This document shows positions 26,177 through 34,734 of a DNA stretch of 64,000 nt, piece by piece. Positions within the stretch are counted from its first letter, which is position 1. Every line of letters begins with the position of its first letter. The DNA is from an uncultured Coriobacteriaceae bacterium (GTDB lineage Bacteria > Actinomycetota > Coriobacteriia > Coriobacteriales > Coriobacteriaceae), in contig CASEER010000006.1 of assembly GCA_949287085.1 (NCBI GenBank), positions 140,818 through 204,817 of the forward strand. Direction: 5' to 3'. Made by a program: the position numbers and the translations under genes. The notes under the pieces are model-generated. The model was not told where the DNA came from, made no database searches, and was given only the letters and a program-made list of their open reading frames with translations.

Positions 26177-26257
26177 TGGAGCCTGGCGAGGACCGTCGCG
26201 CAGGGCGTGATCGGCGTGGTCGCGGCCAACGTTGACATGCTGGTTAACGTGCTTTAA
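26144..26257 (+). pseudogene. Truncated phage holin-like fragment
   Basis: A GTG behind GGAGGAGGG opens a 37-codon frame with NEWHWSLARTVAQGVIGVVAANVDML, which resembles the first membrane helix of small phage-encoded holin-like proteins of Coriobacteria. The gene stops after the first helix. A short frame ending DIESLKEEGK runs into the GTG, as the upstream tail-module gene would. Together they look like the edge of a lost prophage. Confidence 0.4.
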
Positions 26258-26429
26258 AGGCTATCTGACCAGCAAAGGCTTCAGCCTCAGCATCTTGGGG
26301 ACGATTGATATGGGACAAGCGGTCCAAGTGCGGGACAATAGGCCGCATCCCCAATGTCCGATATGAAGCGCGTGGAATGCATACGGGGTAATAGACTTTG
26401 CCCCTGTTGTCCCGCGCCCATCGCGACCC

Positions 26430-26756
26430 TTATCCGAGGTTCGGGCCGCCGACACCGCGGAGGTCGTTCCTCGCCTCTCCGTAGACGAAGTCCTCGAGCG
26501 CATTCCAAGCCGCGCGCGCCGGCTCCGAGAGCTCGAGGGTATGGTAGCCGATGAGCCTCGAAATCTTTGCGTGAGCGCGGGCGAGTGCATAGTCGGATGC
26601 CTTGTAGCTCGCTGAGTCATCGCCGAGCACCGCCGTTGCGGCGGCGATTGCCTCCTGGGCCTGAGAGGTGCCCCGTGAGCCCGCCCCGCTCGAAAGCGCA
26701 TCGTCAAGATTCCCCATAAGCTCGATGGCCTTGCTCCTCATCGCCGCGTTCATCAT
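26430..26756 (-). CDS. Small helical orphan protein
   Basis: This is a protein of about 108 residues, Ala-rich and predicted helical, without recognisable motifs. GGGAGG lies just upstream of the paired ATG codons at 26756 and 26753, which supports real translation. There is no signal peptide. It sits between phage remnants and a GGCT-like gene, and its function is unknown. Confidence 0.5.
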   Translation of the reverse strand: MMNAAMRSKAIELMGNLDDALSSGAGSRGTSQAQEAIAAATAVLGDDSASYKASDYALARAHAKISRLIGYHTLELSEPARAAWNALEDFVYGEARNDLRGVGGPNLG

Positions 26757-26996
26757 CAGCCTCCCGACCTGGGCTCGTCATGCGGGCTCCCTCTGTTCAC
26801 GGACCGTCTACCCATTCGGACGCCAGCCTTGCGAACGGCGACGCCTGAAGAACAATTGGCACAAACCCGCCAAGCAACAGGCGCGGGCGGCTCTCCCTCG
26901 GGCCGGTGCTCCTGGCAAGCGGCCGACTGCCGCGGCACCCGCCGCGCGCGGGACTGCTAGAGTATCCACAGAAGAAAGCGCGCGACAGGAGACGTC

Positions 26997-27449
26997 ATGA
27001 GCGAGACCCCATCCACCCAGAAGCGGCCGTACTTCGGCTACGGCTCCAACCTCGACCGGACGGCGATGCTCGAGCGCTGTCCCGATGCGGAGTACCTGGG
27101 CGTGGCCCTCCTCCCCGGTTGGAGGCTTTACATGGACTCCAACGGCTACGCCACGATTGCCCGGACGGGCGGCGTCGTGGAGGGCGCGCTCTGGCTCGTG
27201 AGCGACTCCGACGTGGTCTCCCTCGACGACTACGAGGGCGTCGACCGCGGGCTCTACGAGAAGGTCGAGCTCGAGGTCGAGCAGGGCGAGGAGCGCGTCC
27301 GTGCGCTCGTGTACGTGTCGCTCAAGCTGCCGCTCACGATGGAGACGTTTCGCCCGGCCTATCTCGAGGACATCCGCCGCGCCGCCAGGGAGCTGGGGCT
27401 CTCCGCCGTCACGCAAGAGCTCCTCGCACGGGTGCGCATTATCGGGTGA
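26997..27449 (+). CDS. Gamma-glutamylcyclotransferase-like (AIG2/GGCT) protein
   Basis: This 150-residue protein has the GGCT-fold start motif YFGYGSNLDRTAML and the VVEGALWLVSDSDVVSLDDYEGV segment, whose acidic residues fit the family active site. Members cyclise gamma-glutamyl compounds. The exact substrate is uncertain. CAGGAGAC precedes the ATG. Codon choice is strongly GC-rich, unlike the remnants on its left. Confidence 0.82.
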   Translation: MSETPSTQKRPYFGYGSNLDRTAMLERCPDAEYLGVALLPGWRLYMDSNGYATIARTGGVVEGALWLVSDSDVVSLDDYEGVDRGLYEKVELEVEQGEERVRALVYVSLKLPLTMETFRPAYLEDIRRAARELGLSAVTQELLARVRIIG

Positions 27450-27617
27450 CAGCGGGGCGGAGGCTGCTGGCTCAAGCGCCGGCCTTTGGGCTGCGGAGCG
27501 ATCCTCGACGGGCAGCGAACGGTAGCGGGGTGTGGGGACTCGCGTCAATGAAAACGAGGCGGAATCACATGCGCGGCCCCGCCTTGCAAAGTCAGAGGGC
27601 TTTCCATTGCAAAAAAC

Positions 27618-27671
27618 CGGGGCAGAAGCGCTTGCGCACTCCCGCCCCGTAAAAACCTCATAGGAGGTTTT
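27618..27671. terminator. Two adjacent bidirectional terminators
   Basis: CGGGGC (27618-27623) pairs with GCCCCG (27644-27649) and is flanked by A-runs. AAAACCTC (27652-27659) pairs perfectly with GAGGTTTT (27664-27671) around ATAG. Both can stop transcription in either direction. They serve the GGCT-like gene and any minus-strand transcript from the right. Confidence 0.65.
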
Positions 27672-27683
27672 GCTGTATAAAAA

Positions 27684-27857
27684 TCAATCTATCAGGCCGA
27701 GACCGCGTGTCAAGCGCTCGGCGAACGCCAGCGATGCGGCAGCAGGGTTCACGCTGGGGAGGCAGGAGCCCACTTTGTGGAGGTAGCCAAATACTAGCGC
27801 GACGTCTTGGGGCGGCTCGCCGCGCTTTTGACGGCGCTTATCATCGCGACAGCACAC
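27684..27857 (-). CDS. Possible short ORF or gene remnant, 57 codons
   Basis: The minus strand reads 57 codons ending FGYLHKVGSCLPSV...ERLTRGLGLID, followed 13 bases later by a bidirectional terminator. The only start is a GTG without a ribosome site, so it may be the tail of a lost gene. Amino acid composition is protein-like, but no family is recognised. Confidence 0.25.
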   Translation of the reverse strand: MCCRDDKRRQKRGEPPQDVALVFGYLHKVGSCLPSVNPAAASLAFAERLTRGLGLID

Positions 27858-27890
27858 AGGTTACGTGTTGCATTTTGTATACGCTGTGCC

Positions 27891-27996
27891 TTGACCGCGT
27901 GCGCGTGCGGGGCTACCCTAGGCGGCAGAGTACGCAGCGCGTACGAAGGGGCGCACCACCTCGGGTGCGATCACTACCCTTCGTGCGCGCTTTTTT
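27891..27996 (+). promoter_or_regulatory. thi operon promoter and attenuator leader
   Basis: Promoter: TTGACC (27891), 17 bp, TACCCT (27914). Leader: a 14-bp stem with one G-T pair, GCGCGTACGAAGGG (27937-27950) with 27977-27990, enclosing a GCACC/GGGTGC hairpin and followed by six T. An alternative hairpin GTACGC-AGC-GCGTAC (27930-27944) uses the same left arm and would prevent termination. This two-state layout just before thiS indicates regulated termination, although no known thiamine riboswitch is seen. Confidence 0.65.
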
Positions 27997-28015
27997 GTTA
28001 CCGATGGGAGGGACC

Positions 28016-28213
28016 ATGGCACAGATCAACGGTAAGCCCGCGCCCGATGCGGACGGCCTGAGCGTGGCCGAGCTCCTCGAACGCCTGGGGTACGACCGTG
28101 CCCGCGTGGCGTGCGAGCTCAACGGCGAGATTCTGCCGCGCGCCGAGTTTGACGCCTACCGGCTCGTTGCCAACGATGCGCTCGAGGTTGTGCGATTCGT
28201 AGGGGGCGGCTGA
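28016..28213 (+). CDS. thiS: Sulfur carrier protein ThiS
   Basis: This 65-residue ubiquitin-like protein has the ThiS pattern (INGKPAPDADGLSVAELLERLGYDRARVACELNGEILPR) and ends VGGG. A C-terminal Gly-Gly is needed for adenylation by ThiF and thiocarboxylate formation. The third terminal Gly is unusual but harmless. ATG 28016 is supported by GGGAGG. The stop TGA overlaps the thiF ATG. It donates sulfur for the thiazole ring of thiamine. Confidence 0.9.
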   Translation: MAQINGKPAPDADGLSVAELLERLGYDRARVACELNGEILPRAEFDAYRLVANDALEVVRFVGGG

Positions 28214-28974
28214 TGGCGGGCGAGAAGAACGCCCCGGCGGGTGCGCAGGCTGCGGATGGGGGCCTGGAGCGCGTTTTTGGTGCGGATGCGGCGGGCGAGA
28301 AACGTTGCGTTGAGACGGCGGCTGCCGCACGGCTTCCGCGCGAGGATTCGGCTGCGTGCCCCGACGCTCTCGAGGCGCGCATTGGGCATGCGGCGCGGGA
28401 GCGTTTGCGCGCGGCGCGCATTGGCGTGGCCGGCGCGGGCGGGCTTGGATCCAACATTGCCGTGATGCTCGCGCGCAGCGGGGTGGGAGAGCTCGTGGTT
28501 GCCGACTTTGACGTGGTGGATCTGAGCAACTTGAACCGCCAGCACTACTTTCGGGGCGACTTGGGACGCCCCAAGGTGGAGGCGCTTGCCGATCAGATTC
28601 ACGCCATCGACCCGTCTGTGCGCGTGCAGGCGCACCGCACCCGCGTTACGGCGGAAAACGCGCGCGAGCTCTTTGGTGGCTGCGACGTGGTGTGCGAGGC
28701 CTTCGATGACCCCGAGGGCAAGGCGCTTCTGGCCGAACAGCTGCTGAGCATGCCACACGGCCCGGTGCTCGTCTCCGGCAACGGTATGGCGGGGTCGGGC
28801 CCGGCAAGCGAGGTCGTTACCCGACGGGTGGGCAGGCGTTTCTACCTTTGCGGCGACGGCGTCTCTGACGTGGGGGCGGGGCAGGTGCTCTTTGCGCCGC
28901 GCGTGATGCTTTGCGCCGCACAACAGGCGCTTCTTGCCCTGCGCATCGTGTTGGGGCTTGAGGATACGGCGTAG
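28213..28974 (+). CDS. thiF: ThiS adenylyltransferase ThiF-family
   Basis: This 253-residue E1-like enzyme has the nucleotide-binding [19 protein letters not shown] at about residues 75-93, [19 protein letters not shown] with the conserved Arg, and the acidic DDPEGK segment. It activates the C-terminal Gly of ThiS. It has an N-terminal extension of about 60 residues rich in Ala, Gly and Glu, longer than the usual short ThiF. The ATG overlaps the thiS stop, so translation is coupled. Confidence 0.9.
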   Translation: MAGEKNAPAGAQAADGGLERVFGADAAGEKRCVETAAAARLPREDSAACPDALEARIGHAARERLRAARIGVAGAGGLGSNIAVMLARSGVGELVVADFDVVDLSNLNRQHYFRGDLGRPKVEALADQIHAIDPSVRVQAHRTRVTAENARELFGGCDVVCEAFDDPEGKALLAEQLLSMPHGPVLVSGNGMAGSGPASEVVTRRVGRRFYLCGDGVSDVGAGQVLFAPRVMLCAAQQALLALRIVLGLEDTA

Positions 28975-29113
28975 CCGCGCGCTTGGAAGGGCGCGGCGGC
29001 GACGCACACGGGGTGCCTGCGCGCAGGGTGCCCCGATACGGCGTGAGCGTGCGGGTTTGCGCCGCTGTCAGCGCAGCGCGAAGCTGCGCTGGATTGATGA
29101 GAAGGGAACTGTT

Positions 29114-29932
29114 ATGGCATACAGCAAGGTACAGGCAGGTGCCACGGAGGCGCTCGCCGCCGATACGTGGACGCTCGGGGGCAAGGAGTTCACCTCCCGC
29201 TTCATCCTGGGTTCGGGCAAGTTTAGGCTCGACGTGGTCAAGGCCGCGGTGGAGGACGCGGGCGCGCAGATCGTCACGCTCGCCGTGCGCCGCGCCAACA
29301 CTAACCAGGAGGACAGCATCCTGGACTCCATCCCTCAGGGCGTGACGCTTCTGCCCAACACGTCGGGCGCGCGCACGGCCGAGGAGGCGGTGCGCATCGC
29401 GCGGCTGGCGCGCGAGCTCGGCTGCGGCAATTTCATCAAGGTGGAGGTTATCCGCGACGCCCGCTACCTCCTACCCGACAACGCCGAGACCATCCGCGCG
29501 ACCGACATGCTGGCAAACGAGGGCTTCACGGTGCTGCCTTACATGTATCCCGACCTCAACGTGGCTCGCGACCTGGTGAGCGCGGGCGCCGCTGCCGTCA
29601 TGCCGCTTGGCGCGCCCATTGGCTCCAACCGCGGCCTGGTGACGCGCGACTTCATTCGCATTCTTATCGAAGAAATCGACCTGCCCGTCATTGTGGACGC
29701 AGGCATTGGCCGCCCGTCGCAGGCGTGCGAGGCCATGGAGATGGGTGCGGCGGCCGTCATGGCCAACACCGCGGTGGCCACCGCCGGCAACATCCCGCTC
29801 ATGGCGCGGGCCTTTGGCGACGCGGTGCGCGCGGGCCGCGCCGCGTTCCTCGCGGGTCCCGGTCGCGTGCTCGACGGCATGGGCGAGGCCTCGAGCCCGC
29901 TCACCGGCTTTTTGGAGGAGGAGGTACGATGA
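29114..29932 (+). CDS. thiG: Thiazole synthase ThiG
   Basis: This 272-residue TIM-barrel protein has the family start [22 protein letters not shown] (normally VTVAIRR), the ring-forming Lys in [51 protein letters not shown] and C-terminal phosphate-binding Gly residues. It condenses DXP, dehydroglycine and ThiS-thiocarboxylate into the thiazole phosphate. ATG 29114 has AGAAGGGA upstream. A 139-bp gap separates it from thiF. It overlaps thiH. Confidence 0.95.
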   Translation: MAYSKVQAGATEALAADTWTLGGKEFTSRFILGSGKFRLDVVKAAVEDAGAQIVTLAVRRANTNQEDSILDSIPQGVTLLPNTSGARTAEEAVRIARLARELGCGNFIKVEVIRDARYLLPDNAETIRATDMLANEGFTVLPYMYPDLNVARDLVSAGAAAVMPLGAPIGSNRGLVTRDFIRILIEEIDLPVIVDAGIGRPSQACEAMEMGAAAVMANTAVATAGNIPLMARAFGDAVRAGRAAFLAGPGRVLDGMGEASSPLTGFLEEEVR

Positions 29933-31212
29933 GCGAGACGGACGAGAAGTGCGCCGCCGCGGGCGTGCAGCCGGTGGAGCCTGAGACCGTACCCGTGGGC
30001 AAGCGCTGCCGGCATATCCTTTCCATGGACAAAGAGGCTATGAACCGGGCCGTCAATACCGACTTTGGCTTGGACCCCATGACCTATTTGCCCGACATGG
30101 ACGTCCTTGATAACGGCATGTTCGACCGCGTGCTGGACGCCGTGGACGCTTACGACCCCGATGCCGTGACCGCCGCTGACGTGCGCCGCGTGCTGGATGC
30201 CGAGGTGGTGGAGCCTGCCGACTTTGGCGTGCTCGTTGCCCCCGCGGCGGCGCCCTTTCTGGAGAAGATGGCCGAGCGCGCCCGCGCCGAGCGTGTGCGG
30301 TGGTTCGGCACCAATATCCAGTTCTTCACGCCGCTCTACCTGGCCAACTACTGCGAGAACCGCTGTGTGTACTGCGGCTTCAACTGCGCGAGCGGCATTC
30401 ACCGCGCCCGCCTGAACGAGGAGCAGACCATAGCCGAGCTCGACGCCATCGCCGCCACGGGTCAGGAGGAGATCCTGCTGCTCACCGGCGAGGACCCGGC
30501 GACGTCTGACGTGGACTACATCGCGCGCGCCTGCGAGCTTGCGGCCGAGCGCTTCAAAAACGTCGGCATCGAGGTGTACCCGGCCAACGTGGCCGACTAC
30601 GCGCGCCTGCGCGAGGCCGGCGCCGACTACGTGACCGTGTTCCAGGAAACGTACGACCCGGTGCGCTATGCCAAGCTGCACGTGCGCGGGCGCAAGCGCA
30701 TCATGCCGTACCGCTTTGAGGCGCAGGAGCGCGCGCTCAAGGGCGGCATGCGCGGCGTGGCCTTTGCTCCGCTGCTGGGTCTCTCGGAGTTCCGTCACGA
30801 CGCGCTTGCCTGCGCGCTGCACGCGTACTATGTGAGCCGCGCTTATCCGCATGCCGAGATCTCGTTCTCCTGCCCGCGCTTGCGCCCGGCGGTCGGCGCT
30901 GTGACGCCCAACGGTCCGCATGTGACCGAGGCGCAGCTGCTGCAGGTCATTTGCGCGTACCGCATCTTTATGCCGTTCGCCGGTGTCACGGTGTCCTCGC
31001 GTGAGTCCGCCCGCTTCCGCGACCACGTGGCCACGATCACGGCCACCAAGGTCTCGGCTGGCGTGTCCACGGGCATTGGCGAGCACACGCACCAGGCCGA
31101 GGAGGGCGACGACCAGTTTGAGATCGCCGACAATCGCAGCCTCGCCCAGATGTGCAAGGCCATGCGCGCCATGGGCCTCGAGCCGGTCATGAACGACCAC
31201 GTGCTGGTGTAA
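29929..31212 (+). CDS. thiH: 2-iminoacetate synthase ThiH
   Basis: This 427-residue radical SAM enzyme has the CxxxCxxC cluster motif CENRCVYC at about residue 139, with [18 protein letters not shown] typical of ThiH, and later [15 protein letters not shown] and [11 protein letters not shown]. It cleaves tyrosine to dehydroglycine and p-cresol. Use of ThiH rather than the oxygen-dependent ThiO fits an anaerobe. The ATG overlaps the thiG stop by 4 bp. Confidence 0.95.
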   Translation: MSETDEKCAAAGVQPVEPETVPVGKRCRHILSMDKEAMNRAVNTDFGLDPMTYLPDMDVLDNGMFDRVLDAVDAYDPDAVTAADVRRVLDAEVVEPADFGVLVAPAAAPFLEKMAERARAERVRWFGTNIQFFTPLYLANYCENRCVYCGFNCASGIHRARLNEEQTIAELDAIAATGQEEILLLTGEDPATSDVDYIARACELAAERFKNVGIEVYPANVADYARLREAGADYVTVFQETYDPVRYAKLHVRGRKRIMPYRFEAQERALKGGMRGVAFAPLLGLSEFRHDALACALHAYYVSRAYPHAEISFSCPRLRPAVGAVTPNGPHVTEAQLLQVICAYRIFMPFAGVTVSSRESARFRDHVATITATKVSAGVSTGIGEHTHQAEEGDDQFEIADNRSLAQMCKAMRAMGLEPVMNDHVLV

Positions 31213-31293
31213 TAGGTTTTCAAGTTGGCGCCGCCCGCCTGCAAACGCATGGTGGGGCGGGCGGTGCCGTTGCGGCTTAGAGGAGGGGCGGCT

Positions 31294-31860
31294 GTGCACC
31301 CATTGTTTGAGAAGGGTTTTCTGCGCGTTGCCATGAGCGACCGGCGCAATTGCGCGCGCCCGCTTCCCGAGCAGGTGGCGCGGCTTGCTGGCAGCGTGGA
31401 CGCGCTTATCATGCGCGAGAAGGACCTGGACAACGCGCGGTACGCTGCTCTTGCCCGCGACGTTATGGCAGCGTGCGACCGCGCTGGCATAGTTTTTATC
31501 GCCCACGGCCATGTGGAAGCAGCCCGCGCGGTCGATGCGCCGTATTTGCACTTGCCGCTGCCCGAGCTTGTGCGCGCCGGCCGTCCCGAGGGCTTTGCGC
31601 TCGTGGGCACCAATGTGCACGAGGTGGGGGAGGTCGCCCAAGCAGAGGCCTTGGGGGCGGACTACCTTGTTGCCAGCCCCATCTTTGCCCCGTCGTGCAA
31701 GCCGCTCCCCGGGCGCGGAACGGCGTTCCTTGCGCAAGTTGTCCAGGCGGCTCACGTGCCCGTACTCGCCCTGGGCGGCATTACCGAGGTCACCGAGTCC
31801 GCCGTGCGCGCAACAGGAGCCGCCGGCGCCATCCGCATGTCCGGGTATATGAGGCTGTAG
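31294..31860 (+). CDS. thiE: Thiamine phosphate synthase-like ThiE/TenI
   Basis: This 188-residue TIM-barrel protein of the ThiE/TenI family shows VDALIMREKDLDNARYAALARDV (the R-E-K-D motif), GTNVHEVGEVAQAEALGADYLVASPIF, PLPGRGTAFL and VLALGGITEVTE. It is shorter than many ThiE enzymes, so the TenI-type isomerase remains possible. GTG 31294 is chosen with GAGGAGGGG upstream. It ends the thiSFGHE operon. Confidence 0.8.
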   Translation: MHPLFEKGFLRVAMSDRRNCARPLPEQVARLAGSVDALIMREKDLDNARYAALARDVMAACDRAGIVFIAHGHVEAARAVDAPYLHLPLPELVRAGRPEGFALVGTNVHEVGEVAQAEALGADYLVASPIFAPSCKPLPGRGTAFLAQVVQAAHVPVLALGGITEVTESAVRATGAAGAIRMSGYMRL

Positions 31861-32175
31861 GGTTGCTGCGGGGTTAGGCAGGGAGATTATTTGCCCGCCT
31901 GAGACGCCTCAGCAGTTGCTGGAAAGAAAGGGGAGCGGCAAGACGTTTTTGTGCTCTTCAGTGCGAGCGGATTCACCGATGGCCTGCGTGAGCTGGCAAC
32001 GCAGCGGGATGATGTGTTGTTGGTAGATGACTGATAATTCGGCGACTGGCATAAAACCATGATTGCCTTCAGTTCCGTCATCTAGGCATCAGCCAAGACG
32101 GGTTGAGCAACCTAAAACAAGGAATGCTATACGCTGCTCGTGTAGTGATGGCTCTTGCGAAGGGTGGCAGGGATT
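31861..32175. other. Gap left of the signalling island
   Basis: About 315 bp without an intact gene. It holds an ATPase C-terminal remnant (31909-32034) and a possible promoter for the island (TTGAGC at 32103 and TATACG at 32128, with a loose 19-bp spacer). Confidence 0.5.
31909..32034 (+). pseudogene. C-terminal remnant of archaeal-type AAA ATPase (DUF234)
   Basis: About 41 codons, ending DVFVLFSASGFTDGLRELATQRDDVLLVDD, match the C-terminus of DUF234-type ATPases, where a (L/I)FSKSGFTDxL motif is typical. The N-terminal P-loop part is missing. It marks a deletion or insertion boundary at the left edge of the signalling island. Confidence 0.5.
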
Positions 32176-33423
32176 ATGTGCACAAAGACGAGGTGGGAGC
32201 TTGTAGACGGTAGGCTGAGCATCTTTGGAGATATCTCGGCAGATACGCTGCTTGATGGCGATGGCATGCGCCCGCCCTGGGAGGCATATGCTGAGGATAT
32301 CGTTGCGGTTGTCATCATGCCCGGTGCTCATGTGCTAAGTTTGCAGGGGCTGTTTTCGTACTGTAGGAACATAGAGCGCATTGATGGCTTGGGCAATCTG
32401 TCATATGGCGGGGCTGGCGCTCCCAATGGACAAAGCGCCGCGTCGCTCTTCTTAGAATGCACATCGCTCCAAAGCGTCGATCTTCACGGATTCGATCTGT
32501 CGCATATCGATGATACGAGCTACATGTTTTGCGGCTGCGAGAGCATACGGCACATCGACCTGCGTGGATGCGATCTCTCAAGCGTGCGCCGTGCATGGAG
32601 CATGTTTCAAAGCTGCGCGGCGCTTGAATGCGTTTACCTGCCTGAGTCTGGTATGCCCCAGCTGCGCGAGGCGGGCAGTCTGTTTCAGGGTTGCAAATCG
32701 TTGAAAGCGTTCGCGCTAGCCGATTTACATGCGCCGAATATAGAAGATATGTCGCGTATGTTTAGGATGTGCAGCCGTTTAGCTTCGGTATCGTTTTCGG
32801 GTGCGCAAACAGCGCGACTGGTGACCATGGAGAATCTCTTTTTTGGATGTCGTAGCTTGCGCCATGTAGATATCGATTCCATTCAAACCAGCCGTGTTGA
32901 AAACGTATCTGGTATGTTTCGCGGCTGCGTCATGCTGGAGCGCTGCGACTGCGGCTCGTGGGATACATCTTGCGTGAAGGATGCATCGTTCATGTTTTGC
33001 GATTGCCGTATCCTGTCGAGCGTGCCGGTTGCCTCGTGGAGCATGGACCGCTTGCGAATCGCGCGCGGCATGTTTGCCCGCACGGCAATCAAAACGGTCG
33101 ATCTTTCTACATGGTGCACGTCAAGCTTGGAAGATATCAGCAACTTGTTTTTAGGGTGCTCCCGTCTTCATTCCGTATGTTTGGGGAAGCTTGATCTGTC
33201 GCATGTGCTGCGCGCCCAAGGCATGTTCTGCGGATGCGAAGCGTTGAGCGGTATTGTGTTTTCTGGTGCATCCATGTCACATGTGCGAAACGTATCGGAG
33301 ATGTTCCGCTGGTGCAAATCTTTGCGACGGCTTCCGCGCGAACTTGTTTGTCTGCAAAGCGCCGAAGATGCGTATGCCGCAACTGATGGATGTCCGGCAG
33401 GCGATTGCCCGTTAGCCCGCTGA
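32176..33423 (+). CDS. DUF285 (BspA-type) repeat protein
   Basis: This 415-residue protein is built largely of DUF285 repeats of about 23-26 residues with the core MF..C..L..(I/V)D(L/V), for example SYMFCGCESIRHIDLRGCDLS. It has about 12 repeats and many Cys residues. No signal peptide, anchor or transmembrane segment is seen, which is unlike surface BspA proteins and suggests a cytoplasmic scaffold. An N-terminal domain of about 65 residues has no known relative that I recognise. The repeats diverge in sequence from those of the kinases downstream. ATG 32176 has GGCAGGG before it. First gene of the island. Confidence 0.75.
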   Translation: MCTKTRWELVDGRLSIFGDISADTLLDGDGMRPPWEAYAEDIVAVVIMPGAHVLSLQGLFSYCRNIERIDGLGNLSYGGAGAPNGQSAASLFLECTSLQSVDLHGFDLSHIDDTSYMFCGCESIRHIDLRGCDLSSVRRAWSMFQSCAALECVYLPESGMPQLREAGSLFQGCKSLKAFALADLHAPNIEDMSRMFRMCSRLASVSFSGAQTARLVTMENLFFGCRSLRHVDIDSIQTSRVENVSGMFRGCVMLERCDCGSWDTSCVKDASFMFCDCRILSSVPVASWSMDRLRIARGMFARTAIKTVDLSTWCTSSLEDISNLFLGCSRLHSVCLGKLDLSHVLRAQGMFCGCEALSGIVFSGASMSHVRNVSEMFRWCKSLRRLPRELVCLQSAEDAYAATDGCPAGDCPLAR

Positions 33424-33495
33424 CGTCGGTTGTGCAACTTCTCTCAGACGACCAATAGCATCATACATGCTGCAAACGCGTTGAAAGGAGCTGCA

Positions 33496-34734
33496 ATGTT
33501 TCGTGTGACTCAGATGGAAACAGGAGCAACGGGCAAACACTCCGAGCACCGTTGGCGTAATTGGCTTACATGCGCCGGTTGTCAAAGCCATGCGGTGGTC
33601 TTTGTCGCAGCGATGGTTGTCCTTGCATTGGAAGGCGTGGGTCTAAGGTATGTAGAGAATGGAGTCACAGGGGCGGCGCTTTGCCTCATGCGTATGGCGG
33701 CGGCTGTGGCGGCGGGTATGGGGGCCTGGTGGCTTATCCGACGCTGTCGAAGCAGCGCACTGTGCACGGCGAGCCTTTGCGGATCGATCCTGTCGCTCGT
33801 GTTGAGTATTGTCCTTGCTTCTTTCGGAGGCTTTTCGATACGTATTTCTGGGTATGTAGGCATGGCGGTTTCAGCGGCTGCCGTACTTGCCGTCATGGCT
33901 GCGGCTACCTACGGCGCGGCGATGCGTGAAATCGCGTTCACGAAGGAGTCTACTAGCGCGGCGAATAGCGTGGTGGTAAAGACGGAGGAGCCGCTTCTGG
34001 GCAGAATCTGGGCGCCGTTCATGGCGGGTGCTCTTACGATACTCTGCGCTGTCTCGGCGTGCTACGCTTTCAATGGACGCGCGGCCATGGTGATCTTGGC
34101 CTTTGTGGTGGCGTGCATTATCCTGTGGAAGCGTCTGACTCACGGTGTACACCTGCTGCTTGTTGCGGTAGGCGTGAGTGGAGTCGCCGTGCTTGCGTGC
34201 ATCAATATCCGTGGCCTTGAGATGTGGTTCAACGCCTTCAGCGATCCGTATGCGTATGGGTATGTGTGGTTTACCTTTTTGCGCGTGCTGAGCCAGGGGC
34301 TTTTTCCCCGCGGTGTCGTGCCCGGCGCGTATTGGCCGCTGGTGCCCATGGGCACAACTGAGTTTGTGCTGGCCGAAGTGGCCGATACGCTCGGTGTGCT
34401 GGGCCTCGTATCATCTCTGCTGCTTGCTGCCATGGGGCTTTACTCTGGCGTGATGGCTGCCGTGGGAGAGCACGGGCAGCGGCACGACATCGCCCTTGGG
34501 TTCACTAGCTTGATGGCGGCTTCGGCGCTGCTTAATACGCTGAAGGTCTTTCATATCGTGCCGTTTTTCGCACTGTCGTTTCCTATGCTTTCAGATTCGG
34601 TGTATGCGCAATTCCTTGTGCCATTTATGGCGACCGTTGTAGCAATGATCCTCTTCGCGCGCACGGATTCGAAGTTGAGCGCCAGCAACGAGTCCAAATG
34701 CGACAACAGCGAAGCTGAGCGCCCAGCACCCTAA
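33496..34734 (+). CDS. Divergent SEDS (FtsW/RodA-like) membrane protein
   Basis: This 412-residue protein has about ten transmembrane segments. The C-terminal half aligns by eye with SEDS glycan polymerases: a QGLFPRG loop, then GTTEFVLAEVADTLGVLG in the place of (H)TDFIFAxxxEELGFxG, then a NTLKVFHIVPFFALSFPMLS segment in place of the G(I/L)PLPF.S(Y)GGSS motif. The conserved Asp of TDF is Glu here and the SGGSS-like end is lost, so catalysis is doubtful. AAGGAG precedes ATG 33496. In the canonical actinobacterial cluster a RodA gene sits beside the kinases, FHA proteins and PP2C. Confidence 0.65.
   Translation: MFRVTQMETGATGKHSEHRWRNWLTCAGCQSHAVVFVAAMVVLALEGVGLRYVENGVTGAALCLMRMAAAVAAGMGAWWLIRRCRSSALCTASLCGSILSLVLSIVLASFGGFSIRISGYVGMAVSAAAVLAVMAAATYGAAMREIAFTKESTSAANSVVVKTEEPLLGRIWAPFMAGALTILCAVSACYAFNGRAAMVILAFVVACIILWKRLTHGVHLLLVAVGVSGVAVLACINIRGLEMWFNAFSDPYAYGYVWFTFLRVLSQGLFPRGVVPGAYWPLVPMGTTEFVLAEVADTLGVLGLVSSLLLAAMGLYSGVMAAVGEHGQRHDIALGFTSLMAASALLNTLKVFHIVPFFALSFPMLSDSVYAQFLVPFMATVVAMILFARTDSKLSASNESKCDNSEAERPAP

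Larger units (their letters stand above)
25510..26429. other. Decayed accessory DNA between orphan genes
   Basis: No intact gene is supported over about 920 bp. The stretch holds remnants annotated separately (25808-26176 minus, 26144-26257 plus). A GTGCGGGACAAT motif at 26328 also occurs at 24765, in a similarly decayed context. Confidence 0.5.
27450..28015. other. Intergenic region with terminators and thiS leader
   Basis: This stretch holds two bidirectional hairpins (27618-27649 and 27652-27671), a short minus-strand frame (27684-27857), a promoter (27891-27919) and the thiS leader terminator. No TPP riboswitch core (CUGAGA plus CUGAUCUGGAUAAUGCCAGC-like sequence) was found on the plus strand. 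Confidence 0.6.

Noticed and set aside
27690..27840. TPP riboswitch before the thi operon
   Set aside because: The conserved CUGAGA and GAUCUGGAUAAUGCCAGC-like segments are absent on the plus strand. Only a terminator/antiterminator pair is visible.
29539..31755. 738-codon minus-strand frame opposite thiG-thiH-thiE
   Set aside because: Antisense to three clearly identified thiamine genes. No start site or motif.
32176..33423. Reading the first DUF285 protein as a BspA-like surface adhesin
   Set aside because: No signal peptide, lipobox, LPXTG or transmembrane segment was found, and its neighbours are cytoplasmic signalling proteins.
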